DNA of 64,000 nucleotides from DATJOJ01 sp035507035 (GTDB lineage Bacteria; Acidobacteriota; Terriglobia; Terriglobales; Acidobacteriaceae), in contig DATJOJ010000061.1 in NCBI GenBank assembly GCA_035507035.1, positions 124,001 to 188,000 of the forward strand, given 5' to 3'. The translations under genes were made by a program, and so were the position numbers. The notes below the pieces were generated by a model. It ran no database searches. It was not told the origin of the DNA and saw nothing but the letters and a program-made list of their open reading frames with translations. Positions 17,112 to 25,371 of this stretch are shown piece by piece. Positions within the stretch are counted from its first letter, which is position 1; every line of letters starts with the position of its first letter.

Positions 17112-18107
17112 TTAAGCTTTCTCTTCCTCTTCCGCTTCTGTCCAGAATCTGTGCCCGGTGCGGTGAATGAAAACGTCTTCCAGCGTTGGCTTGCTCACCG
17201 AAACCGCTTCAATCTCGCCGGGGAATGCTTCTACGACATCCGTGATAAAGCGATGGCCGTTTTCGCGTTCCAACCGTACCTTACCCTGTAACACCTGAGC
17301 CTCAAGCCCAAATCGTTCGCCAATGCCTCTGGCCAGCTTCTCGGGATCCTTCGAATCGAGTACGATCACATCACCGCCGATTTCGTGTTTCAATTCGTTC
17401 GGCGTTCCCAGCGCGACTACTTTGCCTTGGTTCAAAATCGCCAGACGATCGCAACGCTCAGCTTCTTCCATCAAATGTGTGGTGACAATGACCGTGACGT
17501 GCTCTTCATCACGCAAGATCGCGAGATATTGCCAGAGATCGCGTCGTGCGCCGGGATCGAGCCCAGTTGTGGGTTCGTCGAGGAGAAGCACCGACGGATG
17601 ATGAAGCAGTCCCTTGGCCAGTTCCAATCGTCGCTGCATCCCACCGGAAAAAGTCTCGGCTTTCTCGTTGGCTCGATCGGCCAACCCAACCCGGCCGAGC
17701 ATTTCCTGAATCCGCGCCTTCAATGCCGCACCGCGTATACCGTAAAGGTGACCTTGATGAATCAGGTTCTCAGCCGCGGTAAGTTTCACGTCGATGCTTT
17801 GAGCCTGAAAGACCACGCCGATCCTGCGGCGCAAGCCATTGGGATCGCGTGCCACGTCGAAGCCCAAGATCGTTGCCCGGCCGCTGACCGGAACCATCAA
17901 GGTCGACAAAATGCGAAATAAAGTAGTCTTGCCGCTGCCATTTGGGCCAAGTAGACCGAATAATTCAGCTGGCCGCACATCAAAGGAGACTCCATTCAAG
18001 GCCGTTCGGTCTCCATAACGATGGACAACATCTTGGACCGAGATGACCGCCGGGGAATTCGCCTTCTCAGACGCAATCACGGGATAGGAGGGAGTATTTA
18101 GAGCCAC
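17112..18107 (-). CDS. ABC transporter ATP-binding protein (CcmA/DrrA type)
   Basis: 331 residues from a GTG at 18107; the frame runs on to 18179 but would overlap ctaA further. Walker A GPNGSGKTT, Q-loop VVFQAQS, signature FSGGMQRRLELAKG, Walker B VLLLDEPTTGLDPGARRD and the switch His in TTHLMEEAERCD are all intact. A C-terminal DrrA-like domain follows (ISVSKPTLEDVFIHRTG type). It energises the adjacent ABC-2 permease. The start overlaps or abuts the end of ctaA, so they are one transcription unit. Confidence 0.9.
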   Translation of the reverse strand: MALNTPSYPVIASEKANSPAVISVQDVVHRYGDRTALNGVSFDVRPAELFGLLGPNGSGKTTLFRILSTLMVPVSGRATILGFDVARDPNGLRRRIGVVFQAQSIDVKLTAAENLIHQGHLYGIRGAALKARIQEMLGRVGLADRANEKAETFSGGMQRRLELAKGLLHHPSVLLLDEPTTGLDPGARRDLWQYLAILRDEEHVTVIVTTHLMEEAERCDRLAILNQGKVVALGTPNELKHEIGGDVIVLDSKDPEKLARGIGERFGLEAQVLQGKVRLERENGHRFITDVVEAFPGEIEAVSVSKPTLEDVFIHRTGHRFWTEAEEEEKA

Positions 18108-18132
18108 AGTCCATTCTACGATGAGCGGCGGT

Positions 18133-19077
18133 CTACGCGGGAACTGGCTTTCGCGTGCTTCCAGGAACTCGCTCCTCAAAGCTCACTGGAACATGCCGCC
18201 ACACCTGAATTGCGAGAACCACGGTGGTCGCCAACAGCAGCGCACCCACCGCAACGTGAGCTACTGTGGATAAAACCATCGGCAGCTCCGGCTGCACCGC
18301 GTCGTGTCCCCAGACGACGCGGGTTTCAAACGCAACGTAGCCGAGGCACAGCTGCAGCACCAGGAGCGACAACAACAAATTCGCCGGCCGGCGAACAGCC
18401 TCGATCTGCGAATAGTGGGTGCGGGCGCGCAGGCCAGTCCATCCCAAAACGATCGCGACGAGCGGCGCGTTTAATACGTGGGGGAGCCAACCCATGCCAT
18501 GATGGCGGAACATTCCGCCGAAGAACAGCTGGAAATAGAGGACCAGAATCGAAAGCAGAGTCAGAGTGAACAGGCTAGGGCGTTGGCGATCGACCTGAAT
18601 TCGCGGTATTTCTCCTACCCACTTCGGTCCCGTGAATAGCGCAATAGCGACCGCTATGCAAAAGAAAGTTTGCCCGACCATGGCATGCGCGGTGGAAACC
18701 GCGGGAGGCAAGAAGTGAAGCACCGTGATTCCGCCTAGAATCCCCTGCACGATCACGGTTGCCAGTGCGCCGATGCCGAGCGCTTTCATCCACCGACGCT
18801 TGTCCGCCCGCCAGGTCCAGATAGAAATAACGATAGTCAATAGCCCTACAAACTCCGCCACCATGCGGTGAGTGTGCTCAAACCTCACGCCGCCCACCAT
18901 GCGGGGAATCTTGTATAAAGAGCCGAATGAAGTCGGCCAGTCAGGCACGGAGAGCCCTGCGTCATTGCTCGTGACCAGCGCTCCCGCGATGATCAGACAA
19001 AACGTCGCGCACGCCGTGAACACGGCAAAGCGATGATGAGCACGGTTATAAGGCGTGACAAGGCCTTTCAGAGTCAA
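18133..19077 (-). CDS. ctaA: Haem A synthase (COX15/CtaA)
   Basis: 314 residues, eight TM helices in two halves. It oxidises the haem O methyl group to the formyl of haem A for aa3/caa3 oxidases. Conserved His ligands appear in VRFEHTHRMVAEF, VSTAHAMVGQ, MFRHHGMGWLPHVLNA and VLSTVAHVAVGALL. No ctaB (haem O synthase) or oxidase subunit is in the window. It lies in the respiratory run between the cupredoxin lipoprotein and the ABC pair. Confidence 0.93.
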   Translation of the reverse strand: MTLKGLVTPYNRAHHRFAVFTACATFCLIIAGALVTSNDAGLSVPDWPTSFGSLYKIPRMVGGVRFEHTHRMVAEFVGLLTIVISIWTWRADKRRWMKALGIGALATVIVQGILGGITVLHFLPPAVSTAHAMVGQTFFCIAVAIALFTGPKWVGEIPRIQVDRQRPSLFTLTLLSILVLYFQLFFGGMFRHHGMGWLPHVLNAPLVAIVLGWTGLRARTHYSQIEAVRRPANLLLSLLVLQLCLGYVAFETRVVWGHDAVQPELPMVLSTVAHVAVGALLLATTVVLAIQVWRHVPVSFEERVPGSTRKPVPA

Positions 19078-19102
19078 CTCCTCAATTTGCAGGCTGTGTG
19101 AA

Positions 19103-19124
19103 GGACGGGCGCGGACGCCCGTCC
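19103..19124. repeat. GC hairpin GGACGGGCG / CGCCCGTCC
   Basis: Perfect 9-bp inverted repeat with a CGGA loop in the 63-nt gap between ctaA and the lipoprotein gene. A near copy lies at 57405-57426, so it belongs to a dispersed hairpin family. There is no T-tract on either strand, so it is a poor intrinsic terminator; it could stabilise or process the mRNA. Confidence 0.6.
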
Positions 19125-19140
19125 CCCACCAAATGAGATT

Positions 19141-19920
19141 TTACTGCTGCTTGAAGGTTTGATCGACAGTTTTGCTGTCCTTAGCTGCCAGCGTGACCTG
19201 CTGGTCCTGTTCGCCCAGCTTCTCCTGCACAAACGCGATCGTGTAGGTGCCCGGCGGCAGGCCCTTGATTTCGAATTTACCCTTATCGTCGGTTACGGCG
19301 TAAAACGGGCTTTTCACCACGTTGATGTACATCCTCATCCAGGGATGCTGGTTGCACTTGACCGGCAGCATAATCTCTTCGCGGGCAAAGTTCTTCTCGA
19401 TAGGCGCGGACGATGGCGGCTGCGATTCGTTCCATTCACGGTTCGCCTGCGGAGTCGGATGGATGTTGTGCGTGGTCTGATCGTCGTTCTTGATTTCAAT
19501 GTTCTGTCCAGCCATCACGCCCAGAACATGAGGATGATATTTGCAACCTTGCTGGTTGATCGTGACCGAGTCTTTGGGAACATCGAAAGTACGATCGCCG
19601 AGACCATCTTTCACATACACGAAGACATTGGCGAGGTCGCCGTTGTCGGCGACGATGGTTTCGGCGTTGTTCGTGCCCTTGCAGGCCGCATCCTGACTCA
19701 TGTCGATCTTGGCCGGCTTAGGAGCTGTGCCGTCGAGCTTCACCGTGCCGCTAACGCTGGCCACAGTGTTGGGATCAATGGGGGTGGCGGCTGGTGCCGC
19801 CGGCGCGGCTTTTTCTTCGGTAGCGTTCGACGACTGTTCCTCTTTCTTGCTGCATCCCGCCAGCAGCAACAGGCCAAGGCAGAGCAGCGCAAGCATTGCA
19901 ATCCACGTCTTTTTATTCAT
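19141..19920 (-). CDS. Cupredoxin-like lipoprotein with C-terminal Ig-like domain
   Basis: 259 residues. The lipobox is LLLLAGC followed by SKKEEQ. After an Ala/Pro linker, a plastocyanin-like region (about 50-205) has GCKYHPHVLGVMAGQNIEIK, DDQTTHNIHP and LPVKCNQHPWMRMYINVV. The His, CxxHxxM and further His residues look like type-1 copper ligands. A carboxypeptidase-regulatory-like beta domain ends the protein (DDKGKFEIKGLPPGTYTIAF). It is probably a periplasm-facing copper protein that accepts electrons from the upstream cytochromes or handles copper. Confidence 0.78.
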   Translation of the reverse strand: MNKKTWIAMLALLCLGLLLLAGCSKKEEQSSNATEEKAAPAAPAATPIDPNTVASVSGTVKLDGTAPKPAKIDMSQDAACKGTNNAETIVADNGDLANVFVYVKDGLGDRTFDVPKDSVTINQQGCKYHPHVLGVMAGQNIEIKNDDQTTHNIHPTPQANREWNESQPPSSAPIEKNFAREEIMLPVKCNQHPWMRMYINVVKSPFYAVTDDKGKFEIKGLPPGTYTIAFVQEKLGEQDQQVTLAAKDSKTVDQTFKQQ

Positions 19921-20039
19921 GATGTCGCCCTTTCGTAAGGTAATTGGAATGTTCTCTCGTCAGTCCAGCAGGGACAGCCGAACTCGAACGCATCAAACCT
20001 GAGCTCGGTAAGTTCTTTCGTTGTCGGAAACGTAACATT

Positions 20040-23000
20040 CTATCGCGAACCACCGCTTGCCGACGAGCCAGCCGAACCCACCTGCTTGTGACTGCTCGGC
20101 GGAGAATTCGAAGCCGTCGAGCGGCCCATCGAGGCTGCCACGCGGCGCTGCTCCTCCGGCGTCAGCTGGAAGATGTATTCCACTAGCAGCTTATTGTGGT
20201 CTCCTGTATAGCCCTGGAACGAAGGCGGAGTCGGTCCAGCAAAGACCCACTGATCGCCTTGCTTCCGGAACAGTCCCGACGGCATCGACGTGCCGGGGCT
20301 GATTGCCTGCGGATCGAGCACCCAGCGCTCAGCCCAGTCTGGCTTCAGGCGGTCTTTGGCCAACAGGAAATTCGGCGCCGTAGCGATTTTGTCGTGCTGC
20401 GGATCGCCAGTGGCGTGGCATTTCAAACAAGGCGCGGCGGTGCTAGAGAACAGGCTGCGCGCCATGTCGGTTTCCTTTGTGGTTAGCGTTGGCACTCGCT
20501 CCGGAATGTAGGGCATCGGCTGCTGCGACAACGCCTGGAAGAAGCGCACCAGGATGCGCAGCTCATTATCCGAGAACGAGAACGTCGGCATGCGAACTTT
20601 CAAGTACGGCCGCACGCCATTACGATTTGTATCCGTGTCGCTCAGCGAAGGATTGGACAAGAAACGCCGCAGCCACTCCGGATCGACACGGGCGCCCTCG
20701 GTGAGCAGTTTGGGCGGCAACTGCTCCGGGGTGTCGCGGTACTGAGGCAGGCCCATCAGAATAGTCTTCTGGCCGGGAATAAACTGGTGGCAGCCCATGC
20801 AGTTATATTTTTTGACTACCCACCAGCCGCGCTGGATGTCGCCGCGCGCATCTTCAGGCTTGTAGATATAGTCGTCGGGCAGGGAGGTATTTTCGCTGCC
20901 CAGCAGGAACGTAGTCAAAGCCTGAATCTGCTCTTTGTTCAAGTGCAGGTTGGGCATACGCAGAACTTCAGTTTCCGACTTGATCATGCCCTTGTCGTAA
21001 ACATTCGGCTCTGCCAGTTTGTGCTCGAAGAATCCCTTGTGGTTGTACCATGGGCCCTTGGCCGGGCCTTCCGGCAAGCGAGCCAGATCTTCGGGATCCG
21101 TGATTGGCTCTTCGGTCCCCCGTTCCGCGGGGACAGTGAAGCGAGCAAAATCGAGACGCTCAATTGGCTTGCTGCCTTCAAAAGTCAGCTCTGTGCCGAT
21201 GCGTCCTTCGTCTTCCATGCCGGCAATTTCGTGGCAGCCCGCGCAGCCGAAGTGGCGAACCCACTTCTTGCCTTCTTCCTTCAGCGCGGGATCATCCATG
21301 TAGGAAGCATCCGCATACGCGGAAGGTTCTTTGTCCTTCTTCGTCATCAAGTAGGACGCGATATCCTGCGCATCTTCCTCGCTCAGGCGCAGGCTCGGCA
21401 TCACCGTCATGTTCTGAACCTGCAATTCATGGCCATCGTTCGGGCATTGGCTATGTTGCAGATCGAAGACGTAAGGCAAGCCCTTCTTGGCGTAATCTTC
21501 CGGACCAATATCTTTCTTCTCGTACGGGCAGTAGGGTCGCGTGCGCTCACGCGCGTTGTGAATCCAGCGAACCAGGTAAGCGTAATTGGCCTTCTCTCCT
21601 TCGCGCGAGAGATTGGCGGCAAAGGTCCCGCCTTCCTTCTGATCGCCTTCACCCATCGAGTGACACGCCATGCAGCCGCGCGTTTCAAACAGTTCCTTGC
21701 CGTGCTCGACGTTTCCGGGCTTCTGTTGAGGCAAGGCGTCCGTGAAAGCTGATTGCCACAAATAAGCCGAGATCGCTTGGATCTGATGATCGTTTAAGCG
21801 AAAATTCGGCATTTTGGTCGTGGGACGGAAATCCGTGGGCTTCTTCAGCCAAACTGGAATCCAGTTCTTGTTGAGCTTCAGGCGAATGTCCTTCAGGTTC
21901 GGCCCGACCTTCTTCTGGTCCTGCATCAGGCTGTGAGATTGAAAATCGAGCTGCTGAATGCGGCCGTCGATTTTGCTGTTGCCCACCTTCAGCGCGATCG
22001 CTTGATCGTTCAGACGATTTGCTTCTTCGTTCGTTTCGGCAGTGTCGGCCTGCTTCATCAGATACGCGGCCTGCTTGAGGTTATCGATCTTCTGCTGATC
22101 GAAGAGTTTGATTTGCTGTGTGATGTTGTTCAGCTCTTCCGGTTCTCGGTCGTAGCCCTCGTAGCGATGGCAACCCATGCAGCCTTTTTGCCGGAAAAGA
22201 TCCTTGCCGTCGTCGATGACCTTCCATTCCGTGCCGCCGCTGGCCAGCACCATATCCGCCGCATGACAATTCTGACAGCCCGCCTCCGCGTTCTCTTTCG
22301 GAAACAGTGGCCACAGCCAATGTTCATAATTGCCATGTGCTTTCTCGACGCTCGTGGTCGCCCGCCCGTTTCCTTGATGGCAAGGCGAGCAGCCAAATTT
22401 TTCCGGATCGTGAATTGTCAGAAGTTCAGGCTGCGGATGGCTGGTGAAAGCGAGTGCGTATTCGTCAGGCTTCTTCTCGCCCTTGGGGGTCATCGAAGCC
22501 GGAGTAATCTTGATGGGTTCCGCGATTCCCATGTGGCATGACTGGCAACGATCCACAATGCTTGCTTCCGGCACGTTGATCTGTACGATCTGCGAATCCC
22601 ACTCTTCCGTCTTTTTCTTCAGACCCTCGATTTGAGTGGGGGTGAGATCGACCATGTGGTCGTTTATGTAGGCCAACAGCCTGGTGTTGGCTTCGCTGAC
22701 TGGTTTCAGGACTTGCCCGAGTTCCAGGCTAAGTTTGGTCTTCTCGGCGTTGGCTTCGTTGAAGGCCTCTTCCAGTTGCTTGAAGTTGTACTTCTTCTTC
22801 GTGCCGTCAGGAAACTTCACGGTTGCCGGTTCATTCTCGTAATCGGTCAGTTCTTTTTCTAGGCTCCTCTTACTGGAGGCGCTGGTTGACGTCTCGATGT
22901 TGTAGATGATCGCGTTCACGTAGGCGCGACGATCGGTGAAAACGGAACGCACGGCCAGCAACTTCCCATTCGCTTCAGCCAGCTGTTCTTTAATTCTGGT

Positions 23001-23309
23001 CGCGGGCTCTTTGCTTTGTTCTTCCGCTTGCTGATATTCGCGCTGCAGGTCTCGATAATCGGAGCTATTCTCCACCGAAGTTTGCGCTGCTTCCGACTTA
23101 GAGGTGGTTTTCTGCAGCAGCGCCATGTAGCGCGTCTTCCATTCGCGCTGGTAGGCCTTCCATGGACGCTGGCCATAGGCTTCGTCCCACAGCGCCCAGA
23201 ACAGGGTCGCCGTCAGGATGAATATGGCGATCATGTAGTGCAGGGCATACGACTTGGTCACTACCGGATCTTTTTCGGGGATCGGTTTGTCAGGCACCAC
23301 AGTCTCCAA
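20040..23309 (-). CDS. Eight-haem c-type cytochrome subunit of the bc complex
   Basis: 1089 residues. A cytoplasmic tip and one TM (about 25-43) anchor a long periplasmic part. A coiled-coil-rich region (about 50-240) comes first, then eight CxxCH sites at about 255, 307, 345, 377, 546, 689, 837 and 961. Mono-haem cytochrome c modules with distal Met candidates (TTKMPNFRL, TVMPSLRL, LRMPNLHL, VRMPTFSF) make up the second half. It is far larger than cytochrome c1 or f and probably replaces them, carrying electrons from the Rieske protein to soluble or membrane acceptors. An extra Cys pair (about 594 and 622) is not haem-binding. Confidence 0.9.
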   Translation of the reverse strand: METVVPDKPIPEKDPVVTKSYALHYMIAIFILTATLFWALWDEAYGQRPWKAYQREWKTRYMALLQKTTSKSEAAQTSVENSSDYRDLQREYQQAEEQSKEPATRIKEQLAEANGKLLAVRSVFTDRRAYVNAIIYNIETSTSASSKRSLEKELTDYENEPATVKFPDGTKKKYNFKQLEEAFNEANAEKTKLSLELGQVLKPVSEANTRLLAYINDHMVDLTPTQIEGLKKKTEEWDSQIVQINVPEASIVDRCQSCHMGIAEPIKITPASMTPKGEKKPDEYALAFTSHPQPELLTIHDPEKFGCSPCHQGNGRATTSVEKAHGNYEHWLWPLFPKENAEAGCQNCHAADMVLASGGTEWKVIDDGKDLFRQKGCMGCHRYEGYDREPEELNNITQQIKLFDQQKIDNLKQAAYLMKQADTAETNEEANRLNDQAIALKVGNSKIDGRIQQLDFQSHSLMQDQKKVGPNLKDIRLKLNKNWIPVWLKKPTDFRPTTKMPNFRLNDHQIQAISAYLWQSAFTDALPQQKPGNVEHGKELFETRGCMACHSMGEGDQKEGGTFAANLSREGEKANYAYLVRWIHNARERTRPYCPYEKKDIGPEDYAKKGLPYVFDLQHSQCPNDGHELQVQNMTVMPSLRLSEEDAQDIASYLMTKKDKEPSAYADASYMDDPALKEEGKKWVRHFGCAGCHEIAGMEDEGRIGTELTFEGSKPIERLDFARFTVPAERGTEEPITDPEDLARLPEGPAKGPWYNHKGFFEHKLAEPNVYDKGMIKSETEVLRMPNLHLNKEQIQALTTFLLGSENTSLPDDYIYKPEDARGDIQRGWWVVKKYNCMGCHQFIPGQKTILMGLPQYRDTPEQLPPKLLTEGARVDPEWLRRFLSNPSLSDTDTNRNGVRPYLKVRMPTFSFSDNELRILVRFFQALSQQPMPYIPERVPTLTTKETDMARSLFSSTAAPCLKCHATGDPQHDKIATAPNFLLAKDRLKPDWAERWVLDPQAISPGTSMPSGLFRKQGDQWVFAGPTPPSFQGYTGDHNKLLVEYIFQLTPEEQRRVAASMGRSTASNSPPSSHKQVGSAGSSASGGSR

Positions 23310-23390
23310 GACAGTCGTTGGTTGCGGGTCGCGAGCCGTTGGCCGAAACTGAATGAACCAAGAGCCAACGACCGATGACGAACCACGGTT

Positions 23391-24320
23391 TTACACGTTG
23401 AACCACGGTGTGATCCACACATACTTGATATGGAATGCCAAGCGCAGCGCCATCTTGATGGGCAGCGCAACCATTGTTAACAGAAAAAACTGCATCAGCG
23501 AATACTGCAGCAAGCTCATGCGTTTGTAATCTTTCGGATTGTAGCGGCGGAAGAAAGCGTGCACGAGAAATCCGCCCACGGCGTAATATCCGATTACCAC
23601 AATGGCGCCAAACACTCCTTTGGCGAGGTTCGAGGTGATGCCAAAAATATCTGGCAAGTCGCGGTTCACCTCATAAATCAATCTATTGTGGTCCCACGTC
23701 TGCCCCGGCCAAAACCACTGCCAACCTGGACCGCGAATAAATGTTCCGATAAGGATCATCGCGATCCACAGCACGATAAACCCGAACAAAAATGTACCGA
23801 TGGCAAACTTGCGCTGCTTCCAGGTGTAATAGCCGCTGCCAAGCGGATTGGTATCGATATAAGGAATGATCATTAGACCGACGATGATGAGGGTCGGCAT
23901 CACGACGCCCGCGATCCACGGATCGAAGTACACCAGCATTTCCTGCAGTCCAAGAAAGTACCACGGCGCTTTCGCAGGGTTCATGGTGAGGTTGGGATTC
24001 GACGGTTCTTCCAGAGGCGCATAGAGCGTGATTGACCAGACCATCAGAATGATGGTGACGATGATCGCGGCTAAAAACTCAACCCGCAGCAAAAACGGCC
24101 AGACATGGATTTCCTTTTGCCAACCTTCGCGGAACGGCCAAGTTTTGCGATGGTGGGTTTTGGCCATGGCCGGATTGGTCTCGAGTTCGCCAATGAGTTC
24201 GTCGTTGGCCGTCGCCTGCTTCCATCCCAAATAGCAGAAGAAGATCAGCAAAGGAATCATCCCGACGATAGGAACGTTGTCGGGTGCCGAAGCGATTTCC
24301 CAAAGTTGATGCCAATCCAT
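23391..24320 (-). CDS. Cytochrome b/b6 C-terminal subunit (subunit IV-like)
   Basis: 309 residues from the ATG at 24320, preceded by GGGAG. It corresponds to the C-terminal half of cytochrome b, about twice the size of PetD, with a leading TM and extra C-terminal helices. The quinol-oxidation (Qo) motif PEWY is replaced by APWY in NPAKAPWYFLGLQEMLVYFD, a variant I associate with bc complexes carrying multihaem c subunits. The C-terminal helices (SLLQYSLMQFFLLTMVALPI) are extra. It partners the b6-like gene 60 nt upstream. Confidence 0.88.
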   Translation of the reverse strand: MDWHQLWEIASAPDNVPIVGMIPLLIFFCYLGWKQATANDELIGELETNPAMAKTHHRKTWPFREGWQKEIHVWPFLLRVEFLAAIIVTIILMVWSITLYAPLEEPSNPNLTMNPAKAPWYFLGLQEMLVYFDPWIAGVVMPTLIIVGLMIIPYIDTNPLGSGYYTWKQRKFAIGTFLFGFIVLWIAMILIGTFIRGPGWQWFWPGQTWDHNRLIYEVNRDLPDIFGITSNLAKGVFGAIVVIGYYAVGGFLVHAFFRRYNPKDYKRMSLLQYSLMQFFLLTMVALPIKMALRLAFHIKYVWITPWFNV

Positions 24321-24345
24321 AATGTCTCCCGCAGAGCCCACGTGC

Positions 24346-24365
24346 GACAGCCGCTCTCGGCTGTC
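24346..24365. repeat. Hairpin GACAGCCG / CGGCTGTC in the cytochrome operon
   Basis: Perfect 8-bp inverted repeat with a CTCT loop, inside the 60-nt gap between the b6-like and subunit IV-like genes. It has no U-tract, so it is more likely an mRNA stability or processing element than a terminator. Confidence 0.55.
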
Positions 24366-24380
24366 CGTTCTCGACAGCTA

Positions 24381-25313
24381 CTATTCCACTCGTCTCCTCG
24401 GTTTATCCGCCTCTTCGGTCAGCATCACCGGCGCCGGGCCGGAAATGCCGCCATCTTTCCTTACGCGCCAGAAGTGCACGATCATCAGCACCGACGCCAC
24501 AATCGGAATCCCGATGCAATGCCAAATATAAGAACGCAGCAAGGCATTGGCATCAACAATCGAGCCACCTAATAACCCGAACCTCACATCGTTATACGGC
24601 GTCATTCCCAACTGATGGCCGAACGGTCCTTCATGCCCCAGCAGCGGTGTCGCACGGGCCATGTTGGTTCCCACCGTGACCGCCCAGAATCCTAGTTGAT
24701 CGTCGGGAAGCAAATATCCAGTGAATGAAAGTAACAGCGTGAAAACCAGCAGCAACACGCCGATGTTCCAGTTGAATTCTCGAGGTTTTTTGTACGACCC
24801 AGTCAGGAACACCCGGAACATGTGCAGCCAGACGGCAATCACCATCAAATGCGCCGCCCAGCGGTGCATGTTGCGCAACAGTTTTCCGAAAGGAACGTCG
24901 TGCTCGAGATAGAGAACGTCGCGGAAAGCCTGCACCTTCGTGGGGTGGTAGTAAAACATCAGCATCACGCCGGTCAGGGTCAACACGATGAAGAGATAGA
25001 ACGTGATTCCGCCCATACCCCAGGTGTAGCTGTAGCGCACCGCATCGCGATTGATCTTCGCCGGATGGAGATGCAGAAATACATTGGACAGCACGCCCAG
25101 CGCACGATTGCGTGGCGTGTCGTCGTGCTTGTGGCGGAAAATTGATGTGTAAACCTGGGTCTTAGTTGGGTCTTTCAACCCTTCAATCTGCTCTTTTGCC
25201 TTGGTAGGCATGTCTGTCTTGAGCGACTGAACATCTTCTTTGACCCCGGCTTTTACCCGCTCCAGCAAGCCTACGCGGTTGCCATTTTTTCCGTTTCCGT
25301 TTTCTTCAGGCAT
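24381..25313 (-). CDS. Cytochrome b6-like subunit of the bc complex
   Basis: 310 residues from the ATG at 25313. A charged cytoplasmic N-terminus of about 75 residues precedes four TM helices. Haem ligands in helix B are spaced H-x13-H (MHRWAAHLMVIAVWLH) and in helix D H-x14-H (HCIGIPIVASVLMIVH), the b6-type spacing. The helix after TM3 has SFTGYLLPDDQLGFWAVTV, the conserved Qo region. It binds two b haems and, with the downstream gene, forms a split cytochrome b. Confidence 0.93.
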   Translation of the reverse strand: MPEENGNGKNGNRVGLLERVKAGVKEDVQSLKTDMPTKAKEQIEGLKDPTKTQVYTSIFRHKHDDTPRNRALGVLSNVFLHLHPAKINRDAVRYSYTWGMGGITFYLFIVLTLTGVMLMFYYHPTKVQAFRDVLYLEHDVPFGKLLRNMHRWAAHLMVIAVWLHMFRVFLTGSYKKPREFNWNIGVLLLVFTLLLSFTGYLLPDDQLGFWAVTVGTNMARATPLLGHEGPFGHQLGMTPYNDVRFGLLGGSIVDANALLRSYIWHCIGIPIVASVLMIVHFWRVRKDGGISGPAPVMLTEEADKPRRRVE

Positions 25314-25371
25314 TGGCTTCCTCAACACAGGTCATGGTTCGTTAGGCAAAGTTCATTACCCAGGGGTGCAT

